64,000 bases of DNA, taken from positions 992,001 to 1,056,000 of the forward strand of contig NZ_BHZC01000001.1 in NCBI RefSeq assembly GCF_003865135.1, read 5' to 3'. A program made the position numbers and the translations under genes. Below, piece after piece: positions 51,768 to 59,936 of the stretch. The notes beneath the pieces are model-generated. The model did not search any database. It was not told where the DNA came from and saw nothing but the letters and a program-made list of their open reading frames with translations. The DNA is from Streptomyces chrestomyceticus JCM 4735 (GTDB lineage: Bacteria; Actinomycetota; Actinomycetes; Streptomycetales; Streptomycetaceae). How positions within the stretch are numbered: position 1 is the first letter of the stretch; the number at the start of each line of letters is the position of its first letter.

Positions 51768-52694
51768 TTATTCCTTCTCGGTGGCGGTGGCGGCAGTGAC
51801 GGTGCCGGCCTCGTTCACGACCTCGGCCTGGGCGGAGAAGCCGAGCGCGCCCAGACCGGCTGCCGCGGCGCCGTCCAGGTTCTCGGCGGCGGCCGCCAGC
51901 AGACGGGCCCGCTGCCCTGATCCCCGCATGACGGCCAGGGCCGCGCCCGCCCCTTCGGCGTACGTGTCGATGGTTGCGTGGTCCGTCGCGTGCTCGCCGC
52001 TCGCGATCGCCGCGGCGACCTCCTCGGCGGCCTTCTCCAGGCCCGCGAAGGCCACGGGGGTCAGCGCGTGCAGCGCCTCGACGGACACCCCTTGGCTCAG
52101 CACGTAGGTGGCCGCCTCGACATACGCACTCAGCGCGGAGACGTAGAAAGCGCCGACCAGCCCGACGTTCGGCAGGCTTGCAGCCGTCACCTGCTCGGAG
52201 ACGTACGCCGAGGCCCCGGGCAGGCACTTGAGCGTCCGCTCGTGCTCCGCCCAGACGGCGGGCGAACCCGCGTAGAGGATGGCCGCGCGGGACGAGCCGA
52301 TGTCCTGGGGGTGGCAGACGACAGCTCCGTCGAGGTACCCGGCACCACGCGCCGCAGCCCAGCGCTCCGCCCCCTCGGCCTCCTCCGGAGAAGTGCTCGC
52401 GAGATTGACCAGCGCGGTCCCGTGCCAAGGGGCGACGGGGGCGAGTGCCGTCAGCAGGGCCTCGGTTGTCGAGGTGCAGGCGATGGCCAGACGCGACGAG
52501 TGCACCGCGTCGCCGACGGACCGGACGGGCGTGACGCGGTCGCCTGCCAGGGCTTCCGCCCGGCCGGGCGTGCGGTTCCAGGCCGCCACCGCGTAACCGT
52601 TCTTCGCGAACGTCCGCGCCAGAGCGGCTCCCATCAGGCCGCAGCCGATGACGGCGATGTCGTGGTGTCCTGCGGCGCTGCCGGGTCTTGTCAC
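51768..52694 (-). CDS. Imine-reductase-like NAD(P)-dependent oxidoreductase
   Basis: 308 residues from GTG 52694. Rossmann motif IAVIGCGLMGAALARTFAKN, YAVAAWNRTPGRAEAL, then a helical dimerisation domain (LPNVGLVGAFYVSALSAYVE, AATYVLSQGVSVEAL) as in imine reductases and 6-phosphogluconate-type dehydrogenases. First gene of the three-gene operon. A TCGA-type operator lies 35-55 bases upstream (52729-52749), and the divergent gene encodes another dehydrogenase under the same operator type. Confidence 0.85.
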   Translation of the reverse strand: MTRPGSAAGHHDIAVIGCGLMGAALARTFAKNGYAVAAWNRTPGRAEALAGDRVTPVRSVGDAVHSSRLAIACTSTTEALLTALAPVAPWHGTALVNLASTSPEEAEGAERWAAARGAGYLDGAVVCHPQDIGSSRAAILYAGSPAVWAEHERTLKCLPGASAYVSEQVTAASLPNVGLVGAFYVSALSAYVEAATYVLSQGVSVEALHALTPVAFAGLEKAAEEVAAAIASGEHATDHATIDTYAEGAGAALAVMRGSGQRARLLAAAAENLDGAAAAGLGALGFSAQAEVVNEAGTVTAATATEKE

Positions 52695-52728
52695 GCCGGG
52701 CTCCTCCGTCGGGGCTCTGACCGAGATT

Positions 52729-52749
52729 TCGATCTCGAATCGTATTCGA
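52729..52749. promoter_or_regulatory. TetR-type operator, site 1 (imine-reductase operon)
   Basis: TCGATCTCGA-A-TCGTATTCGA; arms match at 7 of 10 positions. Belongs to the four-site set TCGANNTCGA-N-TCGANNTCGA found in the two divergent promoter regions of this regulon. Confidence 0.6.
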
Positions 52750-52856
52750 CTTTAGGCAGCGAGGGGGGTGCCGTCAATCTCCGGTCCGGTGACCCGCGAT
52801 CGCAACACCGGCTGCCGGGCGGACTCTTGACGACGAGACGGAGCCGACACTTAAAT

Positions 52857-52877
52857 TCGAACTCGATTCGACATCGA
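52857..52877. promoter_or_regulatory. TetR-type operator, site 2 (saccharopine-dehydrogenase-like unit)
   Basis: TCGAACTCGA-T-TCGACATCGA; arms match at 8 of 10. Lies 52-72 bases before the leader ORF start. Confidence 0.65.
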
Positions 52878-52928
52878 ACCGTGGGCTCGCGACGACAATC
52901 GAACAACGGCAGCAGAACGGAGAGGGAC

Positions 52929-52997
52929 ATGACCCACGATCAGGACGTGTTACTCGCATCCAAGAGCAGGACCGCCACCCCCGGCGGCGCCGCATGA
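52929..52997 (+). CDS. 22-residue leader ORF with a TTA codon, coupled to the next gene
   Basis: MTHDQDVLLASKSRTATPGG then AA; ribosome site gagaggg just upstream. Codon 8 (52950-52952) is TTA, rare in Streptomyces and read only by the bldA tRNA. The TGA overlaps the ATG of the saccharopine-dehydrogenase-like gene (ATGA), so translation of the enzyme may depend on passage through this TTA-containing ORF. No family. It could be a regulatory uORF. Confidence 0.6.
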   Translation: MTHDQDVLLASKSRTATPGGAA

Positions 52998-54283
52998 CGG
53001 CAGCACAGCGCGTCGTTTTCATCGGCGCCGCCGGTGAGATGTGCCGGATCGCCGTCGAGCGCTTCGCCAGGACGGACGGCGAACGGCATCTCATGCTCTG
53101 CGACATCCGGCCGGAGCTGGTCGAGCCACTGGCCAGGAAGCTGCCTCCCGGTCGGGCCACGGCCCGCGAGCTGGACCTGCACGACTGCTCGGCCTTACGC
53201 GGGACGATCGACGGCGCCGCCCTCGTCGTCCTGGGCGCGGGGCCCTACCTGCGCACCTCCGAGCCGGTGATCACGGCCTGCCTCGAAGCCGGGGTGCCGT
53301 ACCTCGACTTCGACGACGACGTGGAGAGCACCCAGCACGCGCTGACCCTCGACGCCAAGGCCCGGGAGGCGGGCGTACCCGTCCACGTCGGCTGCGGCGC
53401 CTCGCCAGGCATGAGCAACATCCTGGCGGTCGACGCCGCGAGCGAACTCGACACCGTCGAGACCATCGATCTGGGCTGGGTGGTCGGCGACGAACGGCCC
53501 GACGTGGGCCGGGCGGTGCTCGAACACCTGCTGCACATCACCGCCGGCGACTGCCTGACGTGGGAGCACGGCGGCCCGGTCGTGCACGATTCGTACGTCG
53601 AGACCGGCGTCCTGCCCATGGGCGGCGGCCTCGGCGAAGTGCTCCTGTACGAGACCGCGCACCCGGAGCCCGTCACCCTGCCCCGGCGCTACCCGCAGGC
53701 GCGACGCATCCGCTGTCTCGGCGGGCTCGCCCCGATGCCGTTCAACGGCCTCGCACGCGGACTCGGACTGGCGGTCCAGAACGGCAGGATGACCGTCGCC
53801 GAAGCAGTCGACTTCATACAGGACGTCCTGCACCACCGCCTCGGCAGCACCACCGGGCTGCGCCACGCCCTGAGCGGCATGATCGGCCAGGTCCACCGCG
53901 GCGAGTCGGAAGCGCGCACGACAGTGGCGTTCCTGGTGTCGTCGGTCTTCCGGCGTCGGTACCCCTGGCGCGGCGGCCTACTGGCCCGCGCCACCGGCAT
54001 ACGGGACGGCAGGCCGGCGACGGCCGTCCGGCGCACACCGCGCAGCGGACCGGCGACATACGCGATGAACAGCATGGGCGGCCTGACGGGAACGGCCTGC
54101 GCCGCCTTCATCCTGCTGGCGCTCGACGGGAGCGGTGCGCCCGACGGGAGCGGTGCGCCCGACGGGAGCGCCGCGCGCGCCGGGGTGTTCGCTCCCGAGG
54201 ATTGGGCCGCTCCGGAGGCGTTCTACACGGCCTTGGAGCGCGTCGGCACGCCGCGTTCCGAAATCGTCGAGTCCCTGCGCTGA
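52994..54283 (+). CDS. Saccharopine-dehydrogenase-family oxidoreductase, contains a TTA codon
   Basis: 429 residues. N-terminal Rossmann motif VVFIGAAGEMCRIAVERFAR, AALVVLGAGPYLRTSEPVIT, CLEAGVPYLDFDDDVESTQH, CGASPGMSNILAVDAASELD: the saccharopine dehydrogenase/homospermidine-synthase-like fold. It may form or split a C-N bond between an amine and a keto acid. Codon 68 (53195-53197) is TTA, as in the coupled leader ORF. An 18-bp tandem repeat (54125-54160) encodes GSGAPDGSGAPD near the C-terminus. Divergent from the imine-reductase operon, sharing the TetR operator type. Confidence 0.85.
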   Translation: MTAAQRVVFIGAAGEMCRIAVERFARTDGERHLMLCDIRPELVEPLARKLPPGRATARELDLHDCSALRGTIDGAALVVLGAGPYLRTSEPVITACLEAGVPYLDFDDDVESTQHALTLDAKAREAGVPVHVGCGASPGMSNILAVDAASELDTVETIDLGWVVGDERPDVGRAVLEHLLHITAGDCLTWEHGGPVVHDSYVETGVLPMGGGLGEVLLYETAHPEPVTLPRRYPQARRIRCLGGLAPMPFNGLARGLGLAVQNGRMTVAEAVDFIQDVLHHRLGSTTGLRHALSGMIGQVHRGESEARTTVAFLVSSVFRRRYPWRGGLLARATGIRDGRPATAVRRTPRSGPATYAMNSMGGLTGTACAAFILLALDGSGAPDGSGAPDGSAARAGVFAPEDWAAPEAFYTALERVGTPRSEIVESLR

Positions 54284-54328
54284 CGGGCGCCCCGCCGCAC
54301 CGGCCGACGGTCCGTGTACGCCTGCGCG

Positions 54329-54961
54329 TCAGGCACCGTCCGGGGCGTAGGTGGTGAGGTAGGCGGTGATGAGTCGTCGCGCCTCGGCGATCGTGGCGTC
54401 GTCACCGGCGGCCGAGTCCCGGAACGCGATGTCGAAGAGCCGGTTGCCGACCTCGAAGGCGAGTTGGAGGGCGAGCCGGGGTGTGTCGGGGCGCAGGAGC
54501 CCGCGCTCGACGAGGAGGCGCCAGAGCCGCTCGGCCTGCGCCGCGTCGAATGCGCGGACGAGTTCGACAACGGGCGCACTGCGACCCGAGAACCACAGTT
54601 CGATGCTGCTGGGATGCCTACGGAAGTAACCGAGCAGGGGGTCGATGACGGCATCGGCGGCCTCGTGCAGCGTACGCGGGCCGGGGCCGCCCAGCGCGTA
54701 GCCGATGCAGGCGTCGAGGCCCTGGGCATGACGCCGCATCAGTTCGGCCTCGACCTGGTACCGGTCGGAGAAGTAGTGGTACACGGAGGCGATCGGGATG
54801 CCCGCCCGCTCGCCGATCGCCTTGAGCGTGGCGGCCTCGTACCCCTTCTCGCCGAGCAGGGCCTCGGCGGCCTCCAGGATGGCCCGCCTGCGCTCCACCC
54901 CGCGGCGCTGTACCGCCGGGCGTGCCGCCGGCGTCTGACTTGCCGGATTTTTCTCGAACAC
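54329..54961 (-). CDS. TetR-family regulator of the amine-oxidation regulon
   Basis: 210 residues from GTG 54961. Helix-turn-helix ATLKAIGERAGIPIASVYHYFSD in the usual TetR place (after RRAILEAAEALLGEKGYEA). C-terminal domain binds an unknown ligand. There is no ribosome site; a -10-like TACGAT lies 8 bases before the GTG, so the mRNA is probably leaderless. An operator half-set (54954-54974) overlaps the start codon, indicating tight autorepression. The same operator lies upstream of the amine-oxidase, imine-reductase and saccharopine-dehydrogenase-like units, marking it as their regulator. Confidence 0.88.
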   Translation of the reverse strand: MFEKNPASQTPAARPAVQRRGVERRRAILEAAEALLGEKGYEAATLKAIGERAGIPIASVYHYFSDRYQVEAELMRRHAQGLDACIGYALGGPGPRTLHEAADAVIDPLLGYFRRHPSSIELWFSGRSAPVVELVRAFDAAQAERLWRLLVERGLLRPDTPRLALQLAFEVGNRLFDIAFRDSAAGDDATIAEARRLITAYLTTYAPDGA

Positions 54962-54974
54962 GATTCGAGATCGT
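54954..54974. promoter_or_regulatory. TetR-type operator, site 3 (tetR autoregulation)
   Basis: TCGAACACGA-T-TCGAGATCGT; arms match at 7 of 10. Covers the GTG start and most of the putative -10 element of the tetR gene. Confidence 0.6.
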
Positions 54975-55036
54975 ATCAGCCGCGCTTCCGGCGCGCCCCG
55001 CCGACGAGTTGACAACGGAAGCCCGCCTCTCGAAAC

Positions 55037-55057
55037 TCGAACTCGATTCGAGTTCGA
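55037..55057. promoter_or_regulatory. TetR-type operator, site 4 (amine oxidase), perfect palindrome
   Basis: TCGAACTCGA, central T, exact complement TCGAGTTCGA. Lies 47-67 bases before the amine-oxidase start. The strongest member of the four-site set. Confidence 0.75.
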
Positions 55058-55103
55058 TATACTCACCACAGGGGGACGGTGAGGACACTGAACGGAGCAG
55101 GCC

Positions 55104-56426
55104 ATGACCAACAGCAGCTCTTACGACGTAGTGGTGATCGGTGCGGGCTTCGCCGGAGTCACCGCGGCTCGGGACCTCAGCGCCGGCGGACATTCCGTGC
55201 TCCTCCTCGAAGCGCGTGACAGGGTCGGCGGCCGGACCCACACGGCCGAAGCCTTCGGCCGCCGGGTGGAGTTCGGCGGCACCTATGTGCACTGGACCCA
55301 GCCGAACGTGTGGCACGAACTCCGGCGCCACAACATCCCGCTGGCGCCGCCGCTCGGCATCGACACGGTGTACTGGCTGGCCGACGGCACGGTGCACTCC
55401 GGCAGTCAGCACGACTACCAGAACGCCGTCGCCCCCCTCGCCGCCCGGTTCTTCGCCGACGCCCGGGCCTGCTTCCCCATGCCGTACGACGTCACCGCGG
55501 TCGACACCAGCGCGATCGAGAAGGAGACCATCGCGTCCAGGCTCGACGCGCTGAACCTCTCCGTGTACGACCGGGACGTACTTGAGGGCGCGCTGGCCAC
55601 CCTGGTCCACTCCCCCGGCGAACAGGGCGTCGCGCAACTGCTCCTCTGGGCGGCCACGACCTTCGGAGACTGGGGCGCGTTCCTGGAAACGGCCGGTTTC
55701 TGGCCGATCGAGGGCGGGACCAGGCGGCTCCTCGACGCCGTCCTCGGCGAATCGCGGGCGGAGCTACGACTGTCCACCCCCGTCACCGCCATCGAGGACG
55801 ACGGCACCGGCGTCCTCGTGACCACGGACGCCGGCGAGCAGATCCGGGCCCGCTCCGCCGTCGTCGCGCTGCCACTCAACACCCTGGGCGACGTACGCAT
55901 CACCCCCGACGTCCCCCGGCCTGCCCGCGCCATGATCGAGCAGAAGCAGCCGGTGCGCTCCACCAAGATCTGGGCGCGGGTGCGGGGCGAGATCGAGCCG
56001 TTCTGCGCCTTCGCGCCGGTCGGCAAGAACCCCGTCAACACCGCGAAGGTGGAATACCGGCACGACGGCGACACACTCGTCGTGTGCTTCGCCTCCGGCC
56101 CCTCGGCCGTCGACGCCGAGGACCGCGAGGGCGTGCAGGCCGCGCTGCGGACCTTCGTCCCGGGCATAGAGGTACGCGAAACGGCCGGTCACGACTGGGT
56201 CGGCGACCCGTTCTCGCAGGGAGCGTGGGCACATCACCGGCCCGGAAACCTGAGCGGCGCCGTTCCGCTGCTGCGCGAGCCGCACGGACGCGTGCACTTC
56301 GCCGGAGGTGACATCGCGTCGGTGGGCGTCGGGGGCATCGAGGGCGCCATGGAGACCGGCGCGGCCGCCGCCCGGGACGTCACGGCGACGCTGGCCGGCG
56401 GCCCGGGGGCTGCGAAACGCCCGTGA
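55104..56426 (+). CDS. Flavin-containing monoamine oxidase-family enzyme
   Basis: 440 residues. FAD motif [20 protein letters not shown], then [33 protein letters not shown] substrate loop, and C-terminal [20 protein letters not shown]. Matches bacterial flavin amine oxidases (MAO/polyamine oxidase fold). Oxidises a primary or secondary amine. ATG 55104 follows ggag. Regulated, on sequence evidence, by the divergent TetR protein through operator site 4. Belongs with the imine-reductase and FAD-oxidoreductase genes in one amine-catabolic regulon. Confidence 0.9.
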   Translation: MTNSSSYDVVVIGAGFAGVTAARDLSAGGHSVLLLEARDRVGGRTHTAEAFGRRVEFGGTYVHWTQPNVWHELRRHNIPLAPPLGIDTVYWLADGTVHSGSQHDYQNAVAPLAARFFADARACFPMPYDVTAVDTSAIEKETIASRLDALNLSVYDRDVLEGALATLVHSPGEQGVAQLLLWAATTFGDWGAFLETAGFWPIEGGTRRLLDAVLGESRAELRLSTPVTAIEDDGTGVLVTTDAGEQIRARSAVVALPLNTLGDVRITPDVPRPARAMIEQKQPVRSTKIWARVRGEIEPFCAFAPVGKNPVNTAKVEYRHDGDTLVVCFASGPSAVDAEDREGVQAALRTFVPGIEVRETAGHDWVGDPFSQGAWAHHRPGNLSGAVPLLREPHGRVHFAGGDIASVGVGGIEGAMETGAAAARDVTATLAGGPGAAKRP

Positions 56427-56644
56427 AAGGTCGTGTGCTGAGGGGCGCCGACCCTGGTGGACGAGTGGCGGGCTGTCGGGGTGATAGCGAGCCGACCGTC
56501 CTGCCACGGCCCAGCCCGTACAGCGCAGCCACCTTCGCCGTAGAGCCTCCGCGACTCCCGGGCGCCTGCCCGGCAAACGGCACCGCGGCATTTACACTTC
56601 TGCTGCTCCGGGAGGGCGGACACTCACACATATGGAGGAGCCTG

Positions 56645-57322
56645 TTGGCGCATTCCTGGCTCTCCGAACGCCGTCGGTCGACGTTGAGTTTCGCCGTTGC
56701 GGGCTGCGCGGCAGCCGTTCTGATTTTCGCGGTCGACGACCGCATCACGCAGATCTCTGCGGCAGACGTCGGCGTGTTCGCGCTGTTCGCCTATCTCTCC
56801 AGTTATCTCGTCGTCACGTTGATCGCCTTTTCGACGGCCGGGCCGGAGCGGATTCGCGTCTGGGCGCGGCGCACGGCCCGCGGCACGGTCTTCCAGCGGT
56901 ACGTGCTCGGGACCGCGCCCGGGCCCGGGGTCTCCATCTCCATCGCGGCCGCCGCCCTCGTGGTGTCGGTGGTGTGGCGCCCCGGATACGTCGCGTCGTC
57001 GCTCCCGCTGGCTCCCCGTGTCGCGGTGGCGCTCGTCCTCGTCGCCGACGCCTGGGTCTGTGTGATGGCGTCCTTCGCGGTCGCCTTTCACGCCGACGAC
57101 CTGCTGGAGAACCAGCGCGGACTGGAATTCCCCGGCGCGGAAACCGTGGTCTGGGCCGACTACCTCTATTTCGCCCTGTCGGTCATGACGACATTCGGCA
57201 CGACCGACGTGAACGTCACCTCACGGGAAATGCGGCGGACGGTCGCGGCCAATGCCGTCGTCGCCTTCGTCTTCAACACCGTTATCGTGGCCAGCCTGGT
57301 CGCCGCCCTGGACAAGGGCTGA
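56645..57322 (+). CDS. DUF1345 membrane protein
   Basis: 225 residues from TTG 56645, chosen because ggaggag lies at 56634-56640; no other start has a comparable site. Four to five hydrophobic segments: [74 protein letters not shown], and [20 protein letters not shown]. The [20 protein letters not shown] motif is the DUF1345 signature, which resembles an ion-channel-like pore helix. Function unknown. It stands 218 bases after the amine oxidase, apparently in its own unit. Confidence 0.82.
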   Translation: MAHSWLSERRRSTLSFAVAGCAAAVLIFAVDDRITQISAADVGVFALFAYLSSYLVVTLIAFSTAGPERIRVWARRTARGTVFQRYVLGTAPGPGVSISIAAAALVVSVVWRPGYVASSLPLAPRVAVALVLVADAWVCVMASFAVAFHADDLLENQRGLEFPGAETVVWADYLYFALSVMTTFGTTDVNVTSREMRRTVAANAVVAFVFNTVIVASLVAALDKG

Positions 57323-57334
57323 GCGGACCGCGGC

Positions 57335-57757
57335 CTATCCGAGGAAACTCAGCCGGACCATACGGTTCGGATTATCGACATTCGTGTCCACCAGACAGAC
57401 GGACTGCCAGGTGCCCAGCGCCAGCTCGCCACTGACGACGGGAAGCGTGGCGTGCGGCGGCACCAGGGCTGGCAGCACGTGGTCACGGCCGTGGCCACGG
57501 CTTCCGTGCTGGTGGCGCCAGCGGTCGTCCGCCGGGAGCAGATCCTGCAGCGCGGCCAGCAGGTCGTCGTCGCTGCCGGCGCCGGTCTCGATCAGGGCCA
57601 CGCCCATGGTCGCGTGCGGTACAAAAACATTGAGCAGACCGTCCCGGCCGTCGGCGACCTCTCGCAGGAAAGACGCGCACTCCCGGGTCAGGTCGTGGAC
57701 CACCTCTTGCGAACCGGTCCTGACATCGATCTCGCGCGTCGTGAAACTTGCAGCCAT
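57335..57757 (-). CDS. YjbQ-family (UPF0047) protein, secondary thiamine-phosphate synthase type
   Basis: 140 residues. Conserved VVHDLTRECASFLREVADGR, GLLNVFVPHATMGVALIETG, WRHQHGSRGHGRDHVLPALV and LALGTWQSVCLVDTNVDNPN. Conserved His and Glu/Asp residues may bind metal. YjbQ proteins have weak thiamine-phosphate synthase activity; the real role is unclear. It converges on the DUF1345 gene. Length is normal for the family. Confidence 0.92.
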   Translation of the reverse strand: MAASFTTREIDVRTGSQEVVHDLTRECASFLREVADGRDGLLNVFVPHATMGVALIETGAGSDDDLLAALQDLLPADDRWRHQHGSRGHGRDHVLPALVPPHATLPVVSGELALGTWQSVCLVDTNVDNPNRMVRLSFLG

Positions 57758-57862
57758 GCACCGATCCTCTCAGATCGGACAGCCGTATCCCGGCACCCAG
57801 GCCCCGGCTCCCGCGCCGCGCGCAACGCCCGCGCAACAATGGTCCAGCAGGCGAGACGGTGT

Positions 57863-57892
57863 TTGACCCTTCTTCAGGCGCGCCGCTACGTT
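57863..57892 (+). promoter_or_regulatory. Promoter of the sulfonate (ssu) operon leader
   Basis: TTGACC (57863-57868), 18-base spacer, TACGTT (57887-57892). The -10 ends 7 bases before the leader ATG, so transcription should start at the ATG and the message is leaderless. Confidence 0.75.
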
Positions 57893-57899
57893 CGGCGAC

Positions 57900-57983
57900 A
57901 TGTCTACGTCAGCCCGGCTCACCACGCGCGGTCACATCGACCTGCTGCGGGTGGCGTCCTCCGCGTGTCGCCGCGGTTGTTGA
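57900..57983 (+). CDS. Leaderless Cys leader peptide of the ssu operon
   Basis: 27 codons: MSTSARLTTRGHIDLLRVAS then SACRRGC. The core RGHIDLLRVASSACRR is the actinobacterial 'putative leader peptide' type found before sulfur and methionine/cysteine genes. Two Cys codons lie at the end. No ribosome site precedes the ATG; see the promoter 57863-57892. Located 262 bases upstream of ssuC. A cysteine-sensing attenuation role follows from the family and position. Confidence 0.8.
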   Translation: MSTSARLTTRGHIDLLRVASSACRRGC

Positions 57984-58245
57984 TGTCGCTGCGGCGCTGA
58001 TGTTCTGACGCGCTGACGTGCGGGTCCGCTGACGGCGGCGCATCGCCGGTTCCGTTCGGGCCGCCGAGCGCCGGTCGGCCGCCGGTCCGGGCGGCGATCT
58101 CTGGTTCCTGCGGGTTCCTCCGTTCCTCTTCCCCCTGTTCTCCCTGCCTTTCCCCTTGCGGGTCCGGTGCCGCGCAGGCGTGCGCCGCGTGCGTTTCCGC
58201 GTGCCGTGCCGCCGGTGGGCTGCCGCTCTTCGAGTTGGAGTGTTC
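57984..58245 (+). promoter_or_regulatory. Post-leader attenuation region of the ssu operon
   Basis: G+C-rich inverted repeats occur at about 58057-58095 (GCCGGTCGGCCGCCGGTCC...). They are followed by a C/T-rich, weakly structured stretch (about 58100-58160) that could bind Rho. Then comes the ssuC ribosome site (ggag, 58237-58240). Structure inferred by eye. Confidence 0.45.
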
Positions 58246-59145
58246 ATGACTGTCGATCAGGCCGCGCCACCCGGTGCCGCGCCGCCGCGCGACGAGCCGC
58301 CGGTGACGCCGGTGACGTCGACGACCGGGCCGCGTACCGGACCGGAGCTCGTCCCCGTCGTCCCGGTGTCGGCCGGTCGCCGGAGCGCGCCGCGCTGGCT
58401 GCGCCGGGCCGCGGTGCCGGTGTTCCTGCTCGCGCTGTGGCAGGTGCTGAGTGCGAGCGGGGCGCTGGAGAGCGACATCCTCGCCTCGCCGGGGACCATC
58501 GCCCGTACGGCCTGGACGCTGGTGTCCGACGGGACGCTGCCGTCGGCGATGTTCGTGTCGCTGCAACGCGTCGCCGTCGGGCTCGCAGCCGGCGTGCTCG
58601 CCGGGGTGCTGCTGGCACTGGCGTCCGGGCTGTCGCGGCTGGGTGAGGACCTGGTGGATCCCGTGGTGCAGATGCTGCGGTCCGTGCCGTGGGTGGGAGT
58701 GATCCCGCTGTTCATCATCTGGCTGGGCATCGGCGAGGCACCGAAGATCGCGCTGATCTCGCTCGGCGTCGCGTTCCATCTGTATCTGAACGTGTACGCC
58801 GGAATCCGCGGCGTGGACGCGCAGTTGGTGGAGGCCGGAACCTCGCTGGGGCTCGGGCGCTGGGGGCTGATCCGGCACGTCGTACTGCCGGGAGCGCTGC
58901 CGGGCGCCATGACGGGGCTGCGCTATTCGCTCGCCACCGCCTGGCTGGCGCTCGTGTTCGGCGAGCAGGTCAACGCCGATGACGGTCTCGGGTTCCTGAT
59001 GAACCAGGCCAGGGAGTTCTTCCGTACCGACGTGATCGTGGTCTGCCTGGTGGTGTACGCGGTCCTCGGACTGCTCGCCGACTTCATCGTCCGCACTCTC
59101 GAAAGGCTGCTGCTGCAATGGCGACCGACGTTCACCGGCCAGTGA
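58246..59145 (+). CDS. ssuC: Aliphatic sulfonate ABC transporter permease
   Basis: 299 residues. Pro-rich cytoplasmic N-terminus, then about six membrane helices: LRRAAVPVFLLALWQVLSAS, RVAVGLAAGVLAGVLLALAS, SVPWVGVIPLFIIWLGIGEA, and C-terminal DVIVVCLVVYAVLGLLADF. The EAA loop VEAGTSLGLGRWGLIRHVVL docks with SsuB. Transports organosulfonates as sulfur source. Overlaps ssuB by 28 bases. First enzyme gene behind the leader peptide; preceded by ggag. Confidence 0.93.
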   Translation: MTVDQAAPPGAAPPRDEPPVTPVTSTTGPRTGPELVPVVPVSAGRRSAPRWLRRAAVPVFLLALWQVLSASGALESDILASPGTIARTAWTLVSDGTLPSAMFVSLQRVAVGLAAGVLAGVLLALASGLSRLGEDLVDPVVQMLRSVPWVGVIPLFIIWLGIGEAPKIALISLGVAFHLYLNVYAGIRGVDAQLVEAGTSLGLGRWGLIRHVVLPGALPGAMTGLRYSLATAWLALVFGEQVNADDGLGFLMNQAREFFRTDVIVVCLVVYAVLGLLADFIVRTLERLLLQWRPTFTGQ

Positions 59146-59936
59146 GGGAGACAGTCACGGGGTCCCCGCCGGAAGAACCGGAAGGGGAGGGCCGGGGCGC
59201 CGTGCCGGGTGAGGCGGCGGAAGGCGCTGCCGTACGGGTGCGGGGGCTCGGCCGGGCGTTCGGTGGCCGGGCCGTCATCGACGGGCTGCGGCTGGACGTG
59301 GCGCCGGGCGAGTTCGTCGCGCTGCTCGGGCGCAGTGGTTGCGGCAAGTCGACGCTGCTGCGGGTACTGGCCGGGCTGGACCGCGAGGTCGAGGGCCAGG
59401 TACTGGTACCGCGGCGCAAGGCGGTCGCTTTTCAGGCGCCGCGGCTGATGCCGTGGAAACGGGTGTGGCGCAATGTGTTGCTCGGGCTTCCGGGCAACCC
59501 TGAACGTGGCCTGGCCGAACGGGCTTTGGCCGAGGTGGGGCTCGGGCACCGGGCGGATGCCTGGCCCAAGACACTGTCCGGCGGTGAGGCTCAGCGGGCG
59601 TCGCTGGCCCGCGCCCTGGTACGCGAACCCGATCTGCTGCTGCTGGACGAGCCGTTCGGCGCACTGGACGCCCTGACGCGCATCAAGGCACAGCAGTTGG
59701 TGGCCGAACTGTGGCAGGAGCGCGGCTGCGCGGTGCTGCTCGTCACGCACGATGTCGACGAAGCGCTGCTACTGGCCGACCGCGCGCTGGTGATGGAGAA
59801 CGGTGTGATCGTGTACGAGAGCGAGATCGACCTGCCCCGCCCGCGCGACATCGCCGCCCCCCGGTTCGCCGACCTGCGCGCGCGGTTGCTGGACCGCCTG
59901 GGCGTGGAGGGGGTGCACAGTGCGGTCGGTCAGTGA
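59118..59936 (+). CDS. ssuB: Aliphatic sulfonate ABC transporter ATP-binding protein
   Basis: 272 residues. Walker A LLGRSGCGKSTLL; Q-loop FQAPRLMPWKRVWRNVLLG; signature LSGGEAQRASLARALV; Walker B LLLLDEPFGALD; switch His THDVDEALLLAD. Energises sulfonate import with SsuC and SsuA. ATG 59118 lies within the end of ssuC, and the gene overlaps ssuA by 17 bases, a tightly coupled operon. Nearly normal length plus a 35-residue N-terminal extension. Confidence 0.95.
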   Translation: MATDVHRPVRETVTGSPPEEPEGEGRGAVPGEAAEGAAVRVRGLGRAFGGRAVIDGLRLDVAPGEFVALLGRSGCGKSTLLRVLAGLDREVEGQVLVPRRKAVAFQAPRLMPWKRVWRNVLLGLPGNPERGLAERALAEVGLGHRADAWPKTLSGGEAQRASLARALVREPDLLLLDEPFGALDALTRIKAQQLVAELWQERGCAVLLVTHDVDEALLLADRALVMENGVIVYESEIDLPRPRDIAAPRFADLRARLLDRLGVEGVHSAVGQ

